From contig NZ_LT615228.1 in NCBI RefSeq assembly GCF_900096765.1, positions 1,060,669 to 1,124,668 on the forward strand: DNA of 64,000 nt. The letters are read 5' to 3'. A program made the position numbers and the translations under genes. This document shows positions 35,062 to 44,937 of the stretch, piece by piece. Origin of the DNA: Polynucleobacter necessarius. GTDB taxonomy: Bacteria; Pseudomonadota; Gammaproteobacteria; Burkholderiales; Burkholderiaceae. How positions within the stretch are numbered: the first letter of the stretch is position 1; each line of letters begins with the position of its first letter. The notes beneath the pieces are model-generated. The model did no database searches. It was not told the origin of the DNA and saw only the letters and a program-made list of their open reading frames with translations.

Positions 35062-36243
35062 TTACTGCCGAACTTGATCAACTAATAACCGCACTGAATT
35101 TGCACCTACCTTCACGGTTTTCACTACAGAAATTAAATCGCCCACTTCAGGCTTAGCCATTCCCGACTTAGTAATCCGTGCCTCCACGGTAAGCTGCTCA
35201 AACTGAGAAAGCGGCATACTGGGATTCATGGCTAATGCATCGTCTAATTCAAAGCGCATTGGAAAACTGGTGACAGTGGTTTTGAGAACGGCTATTGGCA
35301 TACGCTCACCAGCTTGACGAGCAATTACCATCACCGTATCACCAGGCCTAATCTTCGATTGCAAATTAGGCGCTATTTCAATAGTGCCAGAGATTCTCTT
35401 TATACTGGCAATCGGATTTGTAATACCACTTTTAGATCGAGCCTGATCAATAGAGCCCTTGATCGCACGCGCTTCATCAGAATTTGGGGGCAACTGCTTT
35501 GCCAACTTTTCCCATGTCTGTACAGCTTTTTTGTAGTCACCATCATTGAACGAAGCAGTCCCCGAAAGCCAAAGTGCTAATAAATTATTCGGGTCAAGTT
35601 TGAGCGCTTGTCCAATCAACTGCAAAGGTTTTCCTGCAAAACTTCCATTTGCATTGCTGGCTAAAACATCAGCGAATTCAGCCAATAACTCTGGATCAGA
35701 ATCAACAAAGCTGCCGGCACGCCCGTAAGCTTTTGCAGCGTCGGCATTGCGGCCCATAATGCGGTATGAGCGCGCCAACATGGCCCATCCCTGCAAATTA
35801 CTGGGATCCTTTTCCATCTTGGCAGCAAACTGAGCTACCATTTTTTCAACACCTTCTTGAGTCACTGGTCTTTCTTGATTGTTTTGCGCAACCCGCAAAG
35901 CATCACCCAAATAAAAATAGAGCCCGCAAGAAAAGAAAGAGATCAATATACAAAGTGCAATTGCCGTTTTCTTTGGCGAACCCATTACAGATCGATCATC
36001 TTCTTCACTAACATCTTGAAATAGACGTTGCCGCATTTCTGCATGGCTCATTTCGTATTCCTCGGAATTCATCAGACCAGCGGCATGTTCTGCGGCCAAT
36101 TTATCCAGCTCTTCTCGATAAATTACCGCATTCATCTGACGTCGGGAGACCCCTTCAGTATTGCGCTTAAAAATAAGAGGCCGTAACAGCAGCACTAGCA
36201 CCAGGACAAGCAATAAAAAAGCGGCGATGATAAAACTAGCCAT
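35062..36243 (-). CDS. ccmI: Cytochrome c maturation protein CcmI (CycH)
   Basis: 393 aa from ATG 36243 (GGAG just upstream; a GTG at 36252 is also possible). Two membrane helices flank a cytoplasmic loop with RREELDKLAAE-like charge pattern; then a periplasmic region with TPR-type helices (about 140-270) and a C-terminal immunoglobulin-like domain. It chaperones apocytochrome c to CcmF/CcmH. It overlaps ccmH by 8 bp. Confidence 0.9.
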   Translation of the reverse strand: MASFIIAAFLLLVLVLVLLLRPLIFKRNTEGVSRRQMNAVIYREELDKLAAEHAAGLMNSEEYEMSHAEMRQRLFQDVSEEDDRSVMGSPKKTAIALCILISFFSCGLYFYLGDALRVAQNNQERPVTQEGVEKMVAQFAAKMEKDPSNLQGWAMLARSYRIMGRNADAAKAYGRAGSFVDSDPELLAEFADVLASNANGSFAGKPLQLIGQALKLDPNNLLALWLSGTASFNDGDYKKAVQTWEKLAKQLPPNSDEARAIKGSIDQARSKSGITNPIASIKRISGTIEIAPNLQSKIRPGDTVMVIARQAGERMPIAVLKTTVTSFPMRFELDDALAMNPSMPLSQFEQLTVEARITKSGMAKPEVGDLISVVKTVKVGANSVRLLVDQVRQ

Positions 36244-36721
36244 TTGCTCCACCCTTATCCTGTTGATCGATGGTATTTAATAAAGCATCCATCTGTTGAT
36301 TATCTTCTGCAGATAAGGCTTTTGCAGATGGCGCCTCATTACGACGGCGCAGATAAATCAATAAAACACCTACACCTATTAGCAAAATAACAAAGGGGCC
36401 AATCCACAACAACCAAGTAATGGGCTTTACTGGGGGGCGATATAACACAAAGTCACCGTAACGCTCGACCATAAAAGATCGAATTTGATCATCACTCTTA
36501 CCCTCTTTAATCAATGTGCGTATCTCGCGACGTAAGTCATTCGCCAAATCTGAACGCGAACCAGCCAAAGATTCATTCTGACAAACCAAACAACGCATTT
36601 CTTCAGAGATGCTAATTAAGCGTTGCTCCACAACTGGGTCATCAGCCAAGGGGACTGCATCGTTTGCAACAGCGGGTTGTAAACACAGCATGCAGAAGAA
36701 GACGGAAAATAGAACCCTCAT
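36236..36721 (-). CDS. ccmH: Cytochrome c maturation thioreductase CcmH
   Basis: 161 aa: signal peptide, then the EEMRCLVCQNESLAGS active site with Cys44 and Cys47, and a C-terminal helix followed by a basic/acidic cytoplasmic tail. Keeps the apocytochrome CxxCH motif reduced for haem ligation. Overlaps ccmG by ATGA at 36718. Confidence 0.95.
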   Translation of the reverse strand: MRVLFSVFFCMLCLQPAVANDAVPLADDPVVEQRLISISEEMRCLVCQNESLAGSRSDLANDLRREIRTLIKEGKSDDQIRSFMVERYGDFVLYRPPVKPITWLLWIGPFVILLIGVGVLLIYLRRRNEAPSAKALSAEDNQQMDALLNTIDQQDKGGANG

Positions 36722-37248
36722 GACTTTTTAAGCTCATCCAATAAGGGATATATCTTCTGATTCAGAATCTCTCTGGTAACCGGTCCTATTTGCTTAAAGC
36801 GAATAATTCCAGCTTTATCGATGACATAGGTTTCTGGTACACCATAAACTCCATAGTCAATACCAACTCGGCCATTACCATCAAAGCTAGAAAGCTTATA
36901 GGGATTACCTTGCTTTGAAAGCATCGCCAAGGCGTCTGCACGCTGATCTTTGTAATCCAAACCGATCAAGGGAGCCTGCCCTGAGTTTGCTAACTCAACT
37001 AAAACAGGATGCTCTTCGCGACAAGCAACACACCAAGAAGCCCAGACATTGAGTATCCAGACTTGACCTTTCATACTCTCAGGAGAAAATGTTTTGTTAC
37101 TTTGCTCTAACTGTGGAATATCAAAAGCAGGTGCAGGTTTGCTAATTAAGGGCGAAGGCACTTCATGCGGATCGCGATTGAGTCCAATTGCGAGAAAACC
37201 CACTAGAACAACAAACAGGATGAGTGGAATCAAAAACTTCGCTTTCAT
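36718..37248 (-). CDS. ccmG: Thiol:disulfide interchange protein CcmG/DsbE
   Basis: 176 aa, membrane-anchored thioredoxin fold. Active site WCVAC at 72-76 (Cys73, Cys76) and cis-Pro region YGVPETYVID. Supplies reductant to CcmH and apocytochromes. ATGA overlaps on both sides show tight coupling. Confidence 0.95.
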   Translation of the reverse strand: MKAKFLIPLILFVVLVGFLAIGLNRDPHEVPSPLISKPAPAFDIPQLEQSNKTFSPESMKGQVWILNVWASWCVACREEHPVLVELANSGQAPLIGLDYKDQRADALAMLSKQGNPYKLSSFDGNGRVGIDYGVYGVPETYVIDKAGIIRFKQIGPVTREILNQKIYPLLDELKKS

Positions 37249-39164
37249 GAAGCAATTCTCTTTAGCTTATTACGATAGCGCTTATCGGAAATGGCCAAAA
37301 TACCGCCCAGTGCCATGAATAAACAACCACCCCAGATCCAGTCAACAAAAGGCTTGTAATAGACCCTAACAGCCCAGGCTTTATCAGCCAACTCTTCTCC
37401 GAGCGAGACATAAATATCACGCGTTAAGCTGACATGAATCGCCGCTTCGGTCATCGGCATCGAAGATGAAAAATAACTACGTTTTTCTGGGTAAAGATTT
37501 GCTTGTATGACGCCATCCTTACTCAACAGGAAAGTGCCACGTATCGCATCATAGTTAGGCCCAGGAACAGATTGCACGCCTTGTAACTGAATTTGGTAGC
37601 CACCAACAGAGACCGTATCACCTGCAAACATACGTACATCTTTTTCTTCTTGATAAGCGCCCACCATCGTGACGCCAATCACAAATATGGCAATCCCCAA
37701 ATGAGCAACCTGCATCCCGATAAATGAACGAGTAGGTTTTCCAAGTTTAGTCTGACGTGCAATTTGCAAGCAGCCTGATCCAATCACCCAAAAAGCGAGC
37801 AAGAATCCAAGTCCAGCTAACCAGGTAAATTGACCCATTACCAAAGGAATAGTCGCCCCAGCGATGACTGCAAGAAGTCCTACAACCCATAAGCGCTTGA
37901 TCACCACCACTAAATTGGTATGTTTCCAGCTCGCCCATGGACCAACACCCATTAACACCAAGAGTGGAATCATGATGGGTACAAACACGCTATTAAAGTA
38001 AGGAGGCCCAACTGAAATTTTTCCCAAGTGCAAAGCGTCTATTAATAACGGGTATAAAGTTCCTAGCAATACAGAGCCTGCAGACACTACTAAAAATACG
38101 TTACCTAGCAAAATAAAGGCTTCTCTTGAGCTCAAACTAAATTTTCCACCCAGTGTATTTTTAGGAGCCCGCCAAGCGTAGAGGGTAAGCGATGAGCCTA
38201 CTACTAGCGATAAGAAAATCAAAATAAAAATGCCGCGCCTTGGGTCGGTTGCAAATGCGTGCACAGAGGTCAGCACACCAGACCGAACCAAGAACGTTCC
38301 CAGCAATGACAAAGAGAAAGCAGTGATAGCCAATAAAACTGTCCAACTCTTAAATCCGCCACGCTTTTCAGTAACCGCTAGTGAATGCAATAAAGCGGTA
38401 CCAACCAACCAAGGAATAAAGGAGGCGTTTTCAACCGGATCCCAGAACCACCATCCACCCCAGCCTAATTCGTAATAAGCCCACCAAGAACCCAATGCAA
38501 TACCGAGCGTCAAGAACACCCATGCCGCAGTTGTCCAGGGGCGTGACCAGCGCGCCCAGGCAGCATCTAATCTGCCCGATAACAGAGAGGCAATCGCAAA
38601 GGCAAAGGCTACTGAGAATCCCACATAGCCCATATATAACATCGGCGGATGAAAGACTAAGCCAGGATCTTGTAAGAGTGGATTGAGTGAGCGACCATCT
38701 TGCGCTGCAGGCAATAAGCGTTCAAATGGATTAGATGTTGTCAGAACAAATAGAAGCAGTCCGCCACTGACTAAACCCAAAACACCAATGACTCGCGCCA
38801 CCATAAATTCATCTAAGGATTGGGATAGCTGTGCAACCAGAATTGTCCAAGTACTTAATAAAAATATCCACAGCAATAACGAGCCTTCATGACCGCCCCA
38901 GACTGCGCCCAAGCGATAAATCACCGGTAACTGAGAGTTTGAATGCTCTGCCACATAGAGGACCGAGAAATCATTGACGTAAAAACTCCATGCCAATACT
39001 CCAAATGCAATGGCTAACAACAAGAATACGGTTTGAGCTGCCGGTCTTGCCAAAATTAAAAATTCGCGACGGCCAAAATGCGCGCCCACTAAGGGTAGAA
39101 CGCCTTGTATCAAAGCAATACAGAGCGCTAAAACTAAAGCGTAATGGCCAAACTCAGGAATCAT
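37245..39164 (-). CDS. ccmF: Haem lyase subunit CcmF
   Basis: 639 aa polytopic protein with the tryptophan-rich WWD haem-handling motif [15 protein letters not shown] and the conserved [15 protein letters not shown] block. Joins haem from CcmE to apocytochrome c. Frame intact over its whole length. Confidence 0.95.
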   Translation of the reverse strand: MIPEFGHYALVLALCIALIQGVLPLVGAHFGRREFLILARPAAQTVFLLLAIAFGVLAWSFYVNDFSVLYVAEHSNSQLPVIYRLGAVWGGHEGSLLLWIFLLSTWTILVAQLSQSLDEFMVARVIGVLGLVSGGLLLFVLTTSNPFERLLPAAQDGRSLNPLLQDPGLVFHPPMLYMGYVGFSVAFAFAIASLLSGRLDAAWARWSRPWTTAAWVFLTLGIALGSWWAYYELGWGGWWFWDPVENASFIPWLVGTALLHSLAVTEKRGGFKSWTVLLAITAFSLSLLGTFLVRSGVLTSVHAFATDPRRGIFILIFLSLVVGSSLTLYAWRAPKNTLGGKFSLSSREAFILLGNVFLVVSAGSVLLGTLYPLLIDALHLGKISVGPPYFNSVFVPIMIPLLVLMGVGPWASWKHTNLVVVIKRLWVVGLLAVIAGATIPLVMGQFTWLAGLGFLLAFWVIGSGCLQIARQTKLGKPTRSFIGMQVAHLGIAIFVIGVTMVGAYQEEKDVRMFAGDTVSVGGYQIQLQGVQSVPGPNYDAIRGTFLLSKDGVIQANLYPEKRSYFSSSMPMTEAAIHVSLTRDIYVSLGEELADKAWAVRVYYKPFVDWIWGGCLFMALGGILAISDKRYRNKLKRIAS

Positions 39165-39619
39165 TTGCCACTTCCATTTCCACTTCGATTAGTCACACTA
39201 TTTTTTTGAGCTTGCTCAAGCGCATGCTTTGCCTCTGGCGGCATGTAGTTTTCATCATGCTTTGCCAGAACTTCACTGGCAACAAACTGACCGTTTGCGT
39301 CCATGCGCCCCTGAATCACCGCACCCTTACCCTCTTTGAACAAATCCGGAAGAATGCCCGTATATGAGACAGGAATATCCTTTACTAAATCAGTAATCAC
39401 GAAATGTACCGTCAAACCATCACGCTCTAGTGACCCCTCTTTCACCATACCTCCGATACGAAAGGCTTGATCCTTTGGCGCCTTACCAGCAGCCACCTCA
39501 CTCGGAGTGACATAAAGGGCAATATTGCTATTAAGGGCATTCAAAATCAGTAGGGCAGCAACACCAATGACGATGAGTGCTGCAACAATAATTAACGCAC
39601 GCTGATGTCTTGGCTTCAC
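39161..39619 (-). CDS. ccmE: Periplasmic haem chaperone CcmE
   Basis: 152 aa: N-terminal anchor and beta-barrel domain. The haem-binding motif is HDENY with His121 (covalent haem) and Tyr125. Shuttles haem from CcmC to CcmF. Confidence 0.95.
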   Translation of the reverse strand: MKPRHQRALIIVAALIVIGVAALLILNALNSNIALYVTPSEVAAGKAPKDQAFRIGGMVKEGSLERDGLTVHFVITDLVKDIPVSYTGILPDLFKEGKGAVIQGRMDANGQFVASEVLAKHDENYMPPEAKHALEQAQKNSVTNRSGNGSGK

Positions 39620-39804
39620 TGATGACCTTCTTGATCAAACTGCTCGGCCAATAACTCTTGCTTTAGCCGAGAAATAATCGCTTGATTACGAGCGCGCACT
39701 GCCAGCGGCTCCAATAATAAGACCAGCACACAAACTCCAAAGCTACTCCACACATATAGGGCGTAGCCACCCATCGCAAAAAACTCTGATGCACTATTCC
39801 ACAT
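39616..39804 (-). CDS. ccmD: Haem exporter small protein CcmD
   Basis: 62 aa with one membrane helix ([20 protein letters not shown]) and a basic cytoplasmic tail, between ccmC and ccmE. Releases holo-CcmE from CcmABC. Overlaps ccmC by 11 bp and ccmE by ATGA. Confidence 0.9.
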   Translation of the reverse strand: MWNSASEFFAMGGYALYVWSSFGVCVLVLLLEPLAVRARNQAIISRLKQELLAEQFDQEGHQ

Positions 39805-40573
39805 TAGTTTTTACCTCGTCTAATTGTCTTACCCAGTCAGCATGAGATTCACGCTCCAGAATAATAGTGCGGACCCGCATCAACGCTATCGCAATGGTAT
39901 ACATCCAAAAACAAAGTGCCATTAATAACATTCCCCACAACATGGTTTGTGCCATAGCGGGGGCTTTTGTCAAAGACACAGAAGCTCCTTGGTGCAAGGT
40001 ATTCCACCACTTCACCGAGAAATAGATCACTGGAACATTCACCACGCCTACTAAAGCCAAGATTGCACCCGCTTTATCGGCGCGACGTGGGTTATCAATA
40101 GAAGCTTGCAAAGCAATAAATCCCAAGTAAAGAAATAATAAGATCAGCTCTGAAGTTAGGCGTGCATCCCAAACCCACCAAGCACCCCACATGGGCTTAC
40201 CCCAGAAGGCGCCAGTCCACAAAGATAGAAACGCCATCCATGCGCCAATTGGTGCAAGTGCTTGCGCCATCATCGCGGATAAACGGGTATTAAAAATTAA
40301 TCCTAGTGCCGCCCAAAAGGCCATCACCATATAAATAAACATGGACATCCAGGAGGCGGGAACATGAACAAAGATAATCCGATACCCCTGACCTTGAACG
40401 GCATCCACAGGGGCAACAAAAAAGCTTATCCACAATCCAGCAGTACCAAACAAAACCGCCAAGATCCAAAAAAGTGGAATGAGCTCTCCTGCCAGCGGAT
40501 AAAAAGTGCTGGGACTGGACAATCTAAACCAGTTCACTAATCGGTTATTGGAAAAATGATTTTCTTGACTCAT
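39794..40573 (-). CDS. ccmC: Haem-presenting membrane protein CcmC
   Basis: 259 aa, six helices, with the WWD motif WGAWWVWDARLTSELI flanked by conserved His residues (FVHVPASWMS and LHQGASVSL). Loads haem on CcmE. Confidence 0.95.
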   Translation of the reverse strand: MSQENHFSNNRLVNWFRLSSPSTFYPLAGELIPLFWILAVLFGTAGLWISFFVAPVDAVQGQGYRIIFVHVPASWMSMFIYMVMAFWAALGLIFNTRLSAMMAQALAPIGAWMAFLSLWTGAFWGKPMWGAWWVWDARLTSELILLFLYLGFIALQASIDNPRRADKAGAILALVGVVNVPVIYFSVKWWNTLHQGASVSLTKAPAMAQTMLWGMLLMALCFWMYTIAIALMRVRTIILERESHADWVRQLDEVKTNVE

Positions 40574-40577
40574 TTAC

Positions 40578-41243
40578 TTATTCAATCGCAATCTTCACGG
40601 CAGCAGTGCTGACCCAAGGTACAAATGCTAAAGCCAAAATCAATAAAGCGCCCAGCAAGGAAAAATGTCCCGATGTGTCTAAGCCCACACTGGAGGCATA
40701 AACCGCTCCAGCACCAAAAATCAGAACTGGAATATATAAAGGCAAAATGATCAAACTCATCAAAACACTGCCACCTCTCACACCCAGAGTCAGCGCAGCG
40801 CCAATGGATCCCAATAAAGATAGTACGGGAGTACCTAGTAATAAGCTTGCCATCAGTACATACAAAGAGCTGCCATCTAAATTAAACTGCAGACCAATCA
40901 CAGGAGCTAGCAACACTAGGGGTAGCCCGCACACAATCCAATGGGCGATGATTTTCCCTGCAATTAGCAAGATCATCGGCTGAGGAGATAGCGTCAATTG
41001 CTCTAAAGCACCATCCGCATAATCGGCGGCAAACATTCTTTGCAAACCCAATAAGGTTGAGAGCAAGGCTGCTACCCAAATAATTCCTGGGGCAATTTTT
41101 CGCAACAAAACAGCATCAGCACCAATACCCAGCGGAAATAAACTAGTAACCACTACAAAGAAAAAGAGTGCTGTGAGCACTTCACTCTTGCGGCGCATTA
41201 CCAACAGTAAATCGCGCTTGACCATAGAAAACAAGGCGTTCAT
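40578..41243 (-). CDS. ccmB: Haem ABC exporter permease CcmB
   Basis: 221 aa from ATG 41243, which overlaps the ccmA stop (ATGA); the longer frame to 41312 lies inside ccmA. About six helices with PLGIGADAVLLRKIAPGIIW typical for CcmB. Forms the membrane part of the CcmAB ATPase that drives release of holo-CcmE. Confidence 0.93.
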   Translation of the reverse strand: MNALFSMVKRDLLLVMRRKSEVLTALFFFVVVTSLFPLGIGADAVLLRKIAPGIIWVAALLSTLLGLQRMFAADYADGALEQLTLSPQPMILLIAGKIIAHWIVCGLPLVLLAPVIGLQFNLDGSSLYVLMASLLLGTPVLSLLGSIGAALTLGVRGGSVLMSLIILPLYIPVLIFGAGAVYASSVGLDTSGHFSLLGALLILALAFVPWVSTAAVKIAIE

Positions 41244-41887
41244 AGATCTAAGACCTTGATCTTCGGTAGCTCTATGGCCTGATGGCTGGTCAATATCAGC
41301 ATACCGCCACAATCAAGATGCGATGCAATTAAATGCTCAAGCTCCTTAACAGCATTTATATCTAAAGCATTAAAGGGCTCATCCAAAATCCATAAGCTAG
41401 CTTGACGAGTCAACATGCGTGCCATCAGAACGCGACGCTTCTGCCCAGCAGACAAATAATGGACTGGTAAATTCTCTCGGCCTCGCAAACCAAATCGCCA
41501 TAGCGCGGCCAAGGCTTTATGAGCTGATAGATTGACATCATCAATCATTGCATACATCTGCAAATTTTCTAATGCAGTGAGCTCCTCTTTAAGCGCATCG
41601 CGATGACCTAAAAATAATAATTGCCGGTGATAGGAGCTAGCATCACTGAAAATGGATTGGCCATTCCAAAATACTTCGCCTGACTCTGCCTTAGACAATC
41701 CTGTCAGCAAGCGCAATAAACTGGTTTTACCAACTCCATTCTCACCGCGTACATGAAGGCATTCGCCTGAAGACACCTGAAAACTAATATCTGCAAATAA
41801 TGTCTTTTCTCCACGAATACAGCTCAATCCATGCGCTTGAAGCGCCGAGCTTGGATAGCTGTCGATATGGGTGAAATTGGCTGTCAT
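41240..41887 (-). CDS. ccmA: Haem ABC exporter ATPase CcmA
   Basis: ABC ATPase with Walker A GENGVGKTS, signature YLSAGQKRR and Walker B LWILDEPF. Start uncertain: ATG 41887 (215 aa) fits the family length, and a GTG at 41953 would add 22 residues; neither has a clear ribosome site. First gene of the nine-gene operon ccmABCDEFGHI. Confidence 0.92.
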   Translation of the reverse strand: MTANFTHIDSYPSSALQAHGLSCIRGEKTLFADISFQVSSGECLHVRGENGVGKTSLLRLLTGLSKAESGEVFWNGQSIFSDASSYHRQLLFLGHRDALKEELTALENLQMYAMIDDVNLSAHKALAALWRFGLRGRENLPVHYLSAGQKRRVLMARMLTRQASLWILDEPFNALDINAVKELEHLIASHLDCGGMLILTSHQAIELPKIKVLDL

Positions 41888-42032
41888 GAAGGTTGTCGCG
41901 TGAATCAATCCGCCCCAAAGATTGTCTAAAAGCCAAAACTGACTGTCAAACACAAAAGCAAGGGGGTTTTAAGAATAATTTCTTTTAATTCAATTGCTTA
42001 TGGGATTATAAACTCCCTAGCCAAGGAAATAA

Positions 42033-42054
42033 AAAACCACCCGAAGGTGGTTTT
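42033..42054 (-). terminator. Terminator of the marR-yceI operon
   Basis: CCACC (42037-42041) pairs with GGTGG (42046-42050), extended by A4/T4, with CGAA loop. Reading leftward it ends in a T-run, just past the last yceI gene. Confidence 0.85.
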
Positions 42055-42082
42055 GAGAACATCAGCAGCTGAAAGCCTTAAT

Positions 42083-42658
42083 TTACTCTTTTCTAGCCGC
42101 CTCAATTGCGATCAAGATGTTGACATCATCGCCAACGTTGGGAGCATATTTACCCATATTGAAATCGGTACGCTTGACCTTGGTCACAGCATTGGCACCG
42201 CAATAGTCAACACCGGACATTGGGTGCTTCTTGCACTCAAAATTGGTGATATTCAGAGTCACTGGCTTGCTCACGCCCTTCAAAGTTAAAGTCCCTTTTA
42301 ATGCTACTGGCTTATCACCTTTAAAAATCATGTCGTTAGACTGGAAGGTTGCCGTTGGAAACTGAGTTGTCGATAAAAAGTCTTCGCTCTGGATATGGCT
42401 ATTGAACAAGCTTGATCCAGTATCAACCGATTTGGTATCAATCGTAATATCAGCACTACCCTTTTTAGCAGCTTGGTCGATTGTCACTGTACCAGTGACT
42501 GTATTGAAACGACTGGTTTGATTTGAAAATCCTAAATGGTTGTATTCAAATTGGGCAAAAGTGTGATTTGCATCTGCTGTGTAGGTCGCAGGCGTTGCAA
42601 ATGCAGTTACTGCCAAACCAACGGTTGCCATTAAAGCAATAAATAACTTTGATTTCAT
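42083..42658 (-). CDS. YceI family periplasmic lipid-binding protein (1)
   Basis: 191 aa with signal peptide ending AFA, then a lipocalin-like barrel: ATYTADANHTFAQFEYNHLGFS, DITIDTKSVDTGSSLFNSH and KVKRTDFNMGKYAPNVGDD. YceI proteins bind polyisoprenoids or quinone-like lipids. Last gene of the MarR-headed operon; a second yceI and a cytochrome b561 precede it. Confidence 0.92.
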   Translation of the reverse strand: MKSKLFIALMATVGLAVTAFATPATYTADANHTFAQFEYNHLGFSNQTSRFNTVTGTVTIDQAAKKGSADITIDTKSVDTGSSLFNSHIQSEDFLSTTQFPTATFQSNDMIFKGDKPVALKGTLTLKGVSKPVTLNITNFECKKHPMSGVDYCGANAVTKVKRTDFNMGKYAPNVGDDVNILIAIEAARKE

Positions 42659-42701
42659 GTAATTCTCCGTAAAAAAATCGATTAAAAAATCTGTATAAAA
42701 A

Positions 42702-43277
42702 CTATTTCTGATTCAGTACCAAATGGACTGTCACAGGAACTTCATTTGCCACAGCCGAGGTGTCAGCCCAGTTCCCTGCACCCAAGCCATAATCCAAGCG
42801 CATTAATTGCAAAGTTGCATCAAACACCACTCGCTTTCCCTGTACCTGATATTTAGCCAAGATAGCGACAGGCGCTGTCTTACCTTTAATTGCCAAAGAG
42901 CCTTTGATTTCAAGGGCATTAGATCCAGTGGATTTCACAGAGTCAGCGACAAAATTTGCCGTTGGGTAATTTTTGGCATTGAACCAATCTTTCCCTTTTG
43001 CTTCTTCCTGTAACTCTTCTCCCCCTGCAGCAAAGCTATTAATATCAATTATTAGATTTGCTTTAGCCTTTTCTGGCTCATCTGGATTGAAGCTAACCTT
43101 ACCCGAGAACTTCCCAAAACTACCCGCCAGTTTTGAACCCATCAACTTGCTTGTAAAAGTAATTTTGCTCTTAGCAACATCAATCGAGCTGTATTCAGTG
43201 GCATGAGAATATCCAGAACCCAAAACAGCAAGCAATGTCAGAAAGGTGCGTGAAAAGCGATTGCAAAATATTCTCAT
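42702..43277 (-). CDS. YceI family protein (2)
   Basis: 191 aa, signal peptide ending near YSHATEY, barrel strands including LIIDINSFAAGGEELQEEAK and QLMRLDYGLGAGNWADTS. Divergent from copy 1, so not a recent duplication. Start overlaps the stop of the b561 gene (ATGA at 43274). Confidence 0.9.
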   Translation of the reverse strand: MRIFCNRFSRTFLTLLAVLGSGYSHATEYSSIDVAKSKITFTSKLMGSKLAGSFGKFSGKVSFNPDEPEKAKANLIIDINSFAAGGEELQEEAKGKDWFNAKNYPTANFVADSVKSTGSNALEIKGSLAIKGKTAPVAILAKYQVQGKRVVFDATLQLMRLDYGLGAGNWADTSAVANEVPVTVHLVLNQK

Positions 43278-43812
43278 TTTTGACTCCCTCTAAACGACAT
43301 TCGACTGAGCAAACCATCTTTGTCAATAAATTGATGCTTTATCGCCCCCAAGATGTGCAGTCCAACGAGCGCCATTAAGCAATTCGCCAAAAACTCATGA
43401 ACCTCTTTTAGTTGATGTCCTAGCGCCTTGTCTTTCTCGACTAAGTCGGGAAGCTCAAATAAGCCAAAGTAATTGACTGTATAACCTTTAGCGGAGCTCA
43501 TGAGCCAGCCAACTACCGGAATAGCAAACATCAAGAAATAGAGCACAAGGTGCGTCAAATGCGCGGCTTTCTCTTGCCATGCCGGCATGAGAGTATCGAG
43601 CGGTGGCGCAGGATGGCTTATGCGCCACATCAGCCGGAAAATTACCAAGAAAAATTGGTTGTTCCGAGCCACTTATGCCAACTTAATCCCGCAATCCGAG
43701 CAGGACTAAGAGGCATGTCGTCTATTGCAATAGCAATCGACCAAGTGACAAAGATCAGTATGGCCATGATCCAATGCAATATCGCGGCAGTCTTGGTGTA
43801 TCTCACATTCAT
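43274..43812 (-). pseudogene. Cytochrome b561 (CybB-like), frameshifted
   Basis: From ATG 43812 the frame reads MNVRYTKTAAILHWIMAI to SWHKWLGTTNFSW and stops; the rest (FLVIFRLMWRISHPAPPLD to the end) is one base out. The break is at a run of five A on the plus strand (43650-43654); six would restore TTNFFLVIFRL. Haem-ligand His residues lie in both parts. The gene sits in the usual b561-YceI arrangement, so its loss would leave the two YceI proteins without their partner. Confidence 0.85.
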
Positions 43813-43813
43813 C

Positions 43814-44368
43814 TTAGCCACGCAATTGTTTAGTAATTTTTGCGATGCGCTCACCATAGAGGCGCGCTGTCTCTAGGTCACCGGTATTAACCTCATCTGC
43901 ACTTGCATCAGACGGCGTTTGCATCATTGCACCAGCAAAGGAGCCCACATAATTTACATCATCACGCTTTGCTGACTTCGCATTCGATGGCATTAATCCA
44001 GTGCCCACCCAAAGACCAGAGTGCTGCATTGCTAAGGTAAAGAAATAATGCAAAGTGGAATGCTTGTCGCCGTTCATCGTTGCTGAGTTGGTAAATCCGC
44101 CAAATACCTTATCTTTCCATTGCTGTGAAAACCACTGCTTTGATGAAGCATCAGCAAACTTCTTAAATTGCCAACTCACTGTCCCCATATAGGTTGGCGA
44201 GCCAAATACGATAGCATCTGCTTCATTTAATGTTGCCCACTGCGCTTCTGTGAGATTTCCCTCACCATCAATTACTACTAAGGATGCATTCGCACCCTTT
44301 GCAACAGCTTTTGCTTGTTTCACAGTGTGGCCATACCCGCTATGAAATACAACAGCTACTTTAGTCAT
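43814..44368 (-). CDS. Flavodoxin-fold NAD(P)H:quinone oxidoreductase (WrbA-like)
   Basis: 184 aa. The FMN phosphate loop FHSGYGHTVKQA lies at the N-terminus, with GSPTYMGTVSWQFKKF and SATMNGDKHSTLH following. Predicted two-electron quinone reductase protecting against redox cycling. Second gene of the MarR operon, 33 bp after marR. Confidence 0.88.
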   Translation of the reverse strand: MTKVAVVFHSGYGHTVKQAKAVAKGANASLVVIDGEGNLTEAQWATLNEADAIVFGSPTYMGTVSWQFKKFADASSKQWFSQQWKDKVFGGFTNSATMNGDKHSTLHYFFTLAMQHSGLWVGTGLMPSNAKSAKRDDVNYVGSFAGAMMQTPSDASADEVNTGDLETARLYGERIAKITKQLRG

Positions 44369-44401
44369 GATTCTCTCCTTTTATTTGTTTGTTTCGTTTA
44401 A

Positions 44402-44815
44402 TTAAAAAATGTTTTTAATTAAGTTCAGTGACTCTTGCAAATTTTTCAACTGCTCTGTGTCTAACTTTTGAAATGCTTTATCCAAATGCTTCAAATGTGC
44501 TGGAAATACTTTTTCAAATAAAAGCTGACCATCCTCTGTCAAACCAATCATTTGACTACGCGCATCCTCGGGATTGGTCTTACGCTCCAAGATGCCCTTT
44601 GCCTCTAAACGCTCTAGCACTCCTGTTAAGGTTCCTTTAGTCACCAGGGTTTTTTCACCTAACTCCTTACAAGTCATCGGCGGCTGATTACCCAAAGTGG
44701 CAATGACATCAAATTGCGTCATTGTCAGACCCATGGCCTTTAGATCTGGTGCAGAGTAGCGCTCAAATGCTTGGTATGCAGAGACCAAATTGCGAAGGGA
44801 GGGCAAAAAATTCAT
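44402..44815 (-). CDS. MarR family transcriptional regulator
   Basis: 137-aa winged-helix repressor: LTMTQFDVIATL, recognition helix around TLVTKGTLTGVLERLEAKG, wing RKTNPEDARSQMIGLT. It is followed by a flavodoxin-type reductase, b561 and two YceI genes. A large inverted repeat directly upstream is its likely own operator, so quinone or oxidant sensing with autoregulation is probable. Confidence 0.9.
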   Translation of the reverse strand: MNFLPSLRNLVSAYQAFERYSAPDLKAMGLTMTQFDVIATLGNQPPMTCKELGEKTLVTKGTLTGVLERLEAKGILERKTNPEDARSQMIGLTEDGQLLFEKVFPAHLKHLDKAFQKLDTEQLKNLQESLNLIKNIF

Positions 44816-44823
44816 GAATTACA

Positions 44824-44867
44824 TTCGTATAAAGTACTAATTAGGACTATTTTAGTACTAATACGAA
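44824..44867 (-). promoter_or_regulatory. Probable MarR operator, inverted repeat
   Basis: TTCGTAT (44824-44830) with AGTACTAA (44833-44840) is mirrored by TTAGTACT (44852-44859) with ATACGAA (44861-44867). The repeat ends 9 bp upstream of the marR start codon, over the expected promoter. Confidence 0.75.
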
Positions 44868-44891
44868 CTAATTGCAAGGATAGGAAAGAAA

Positions 44892-44914
44892 AACCCCACA
44901 ACATGTGTGGGGTT
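44892..44914 (-). terminator. Terminator of the metallo-hydrolase gene
   Basis: Nine-base stem AACCCCACA/TGTGGGGTT with ACATG loop, followed leftward (minus strand) by a T-rich tract. Confidence 0.88.
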
Positions 44915-44937
44915 GAGGGTGTTGGGTCATTTAAAAC

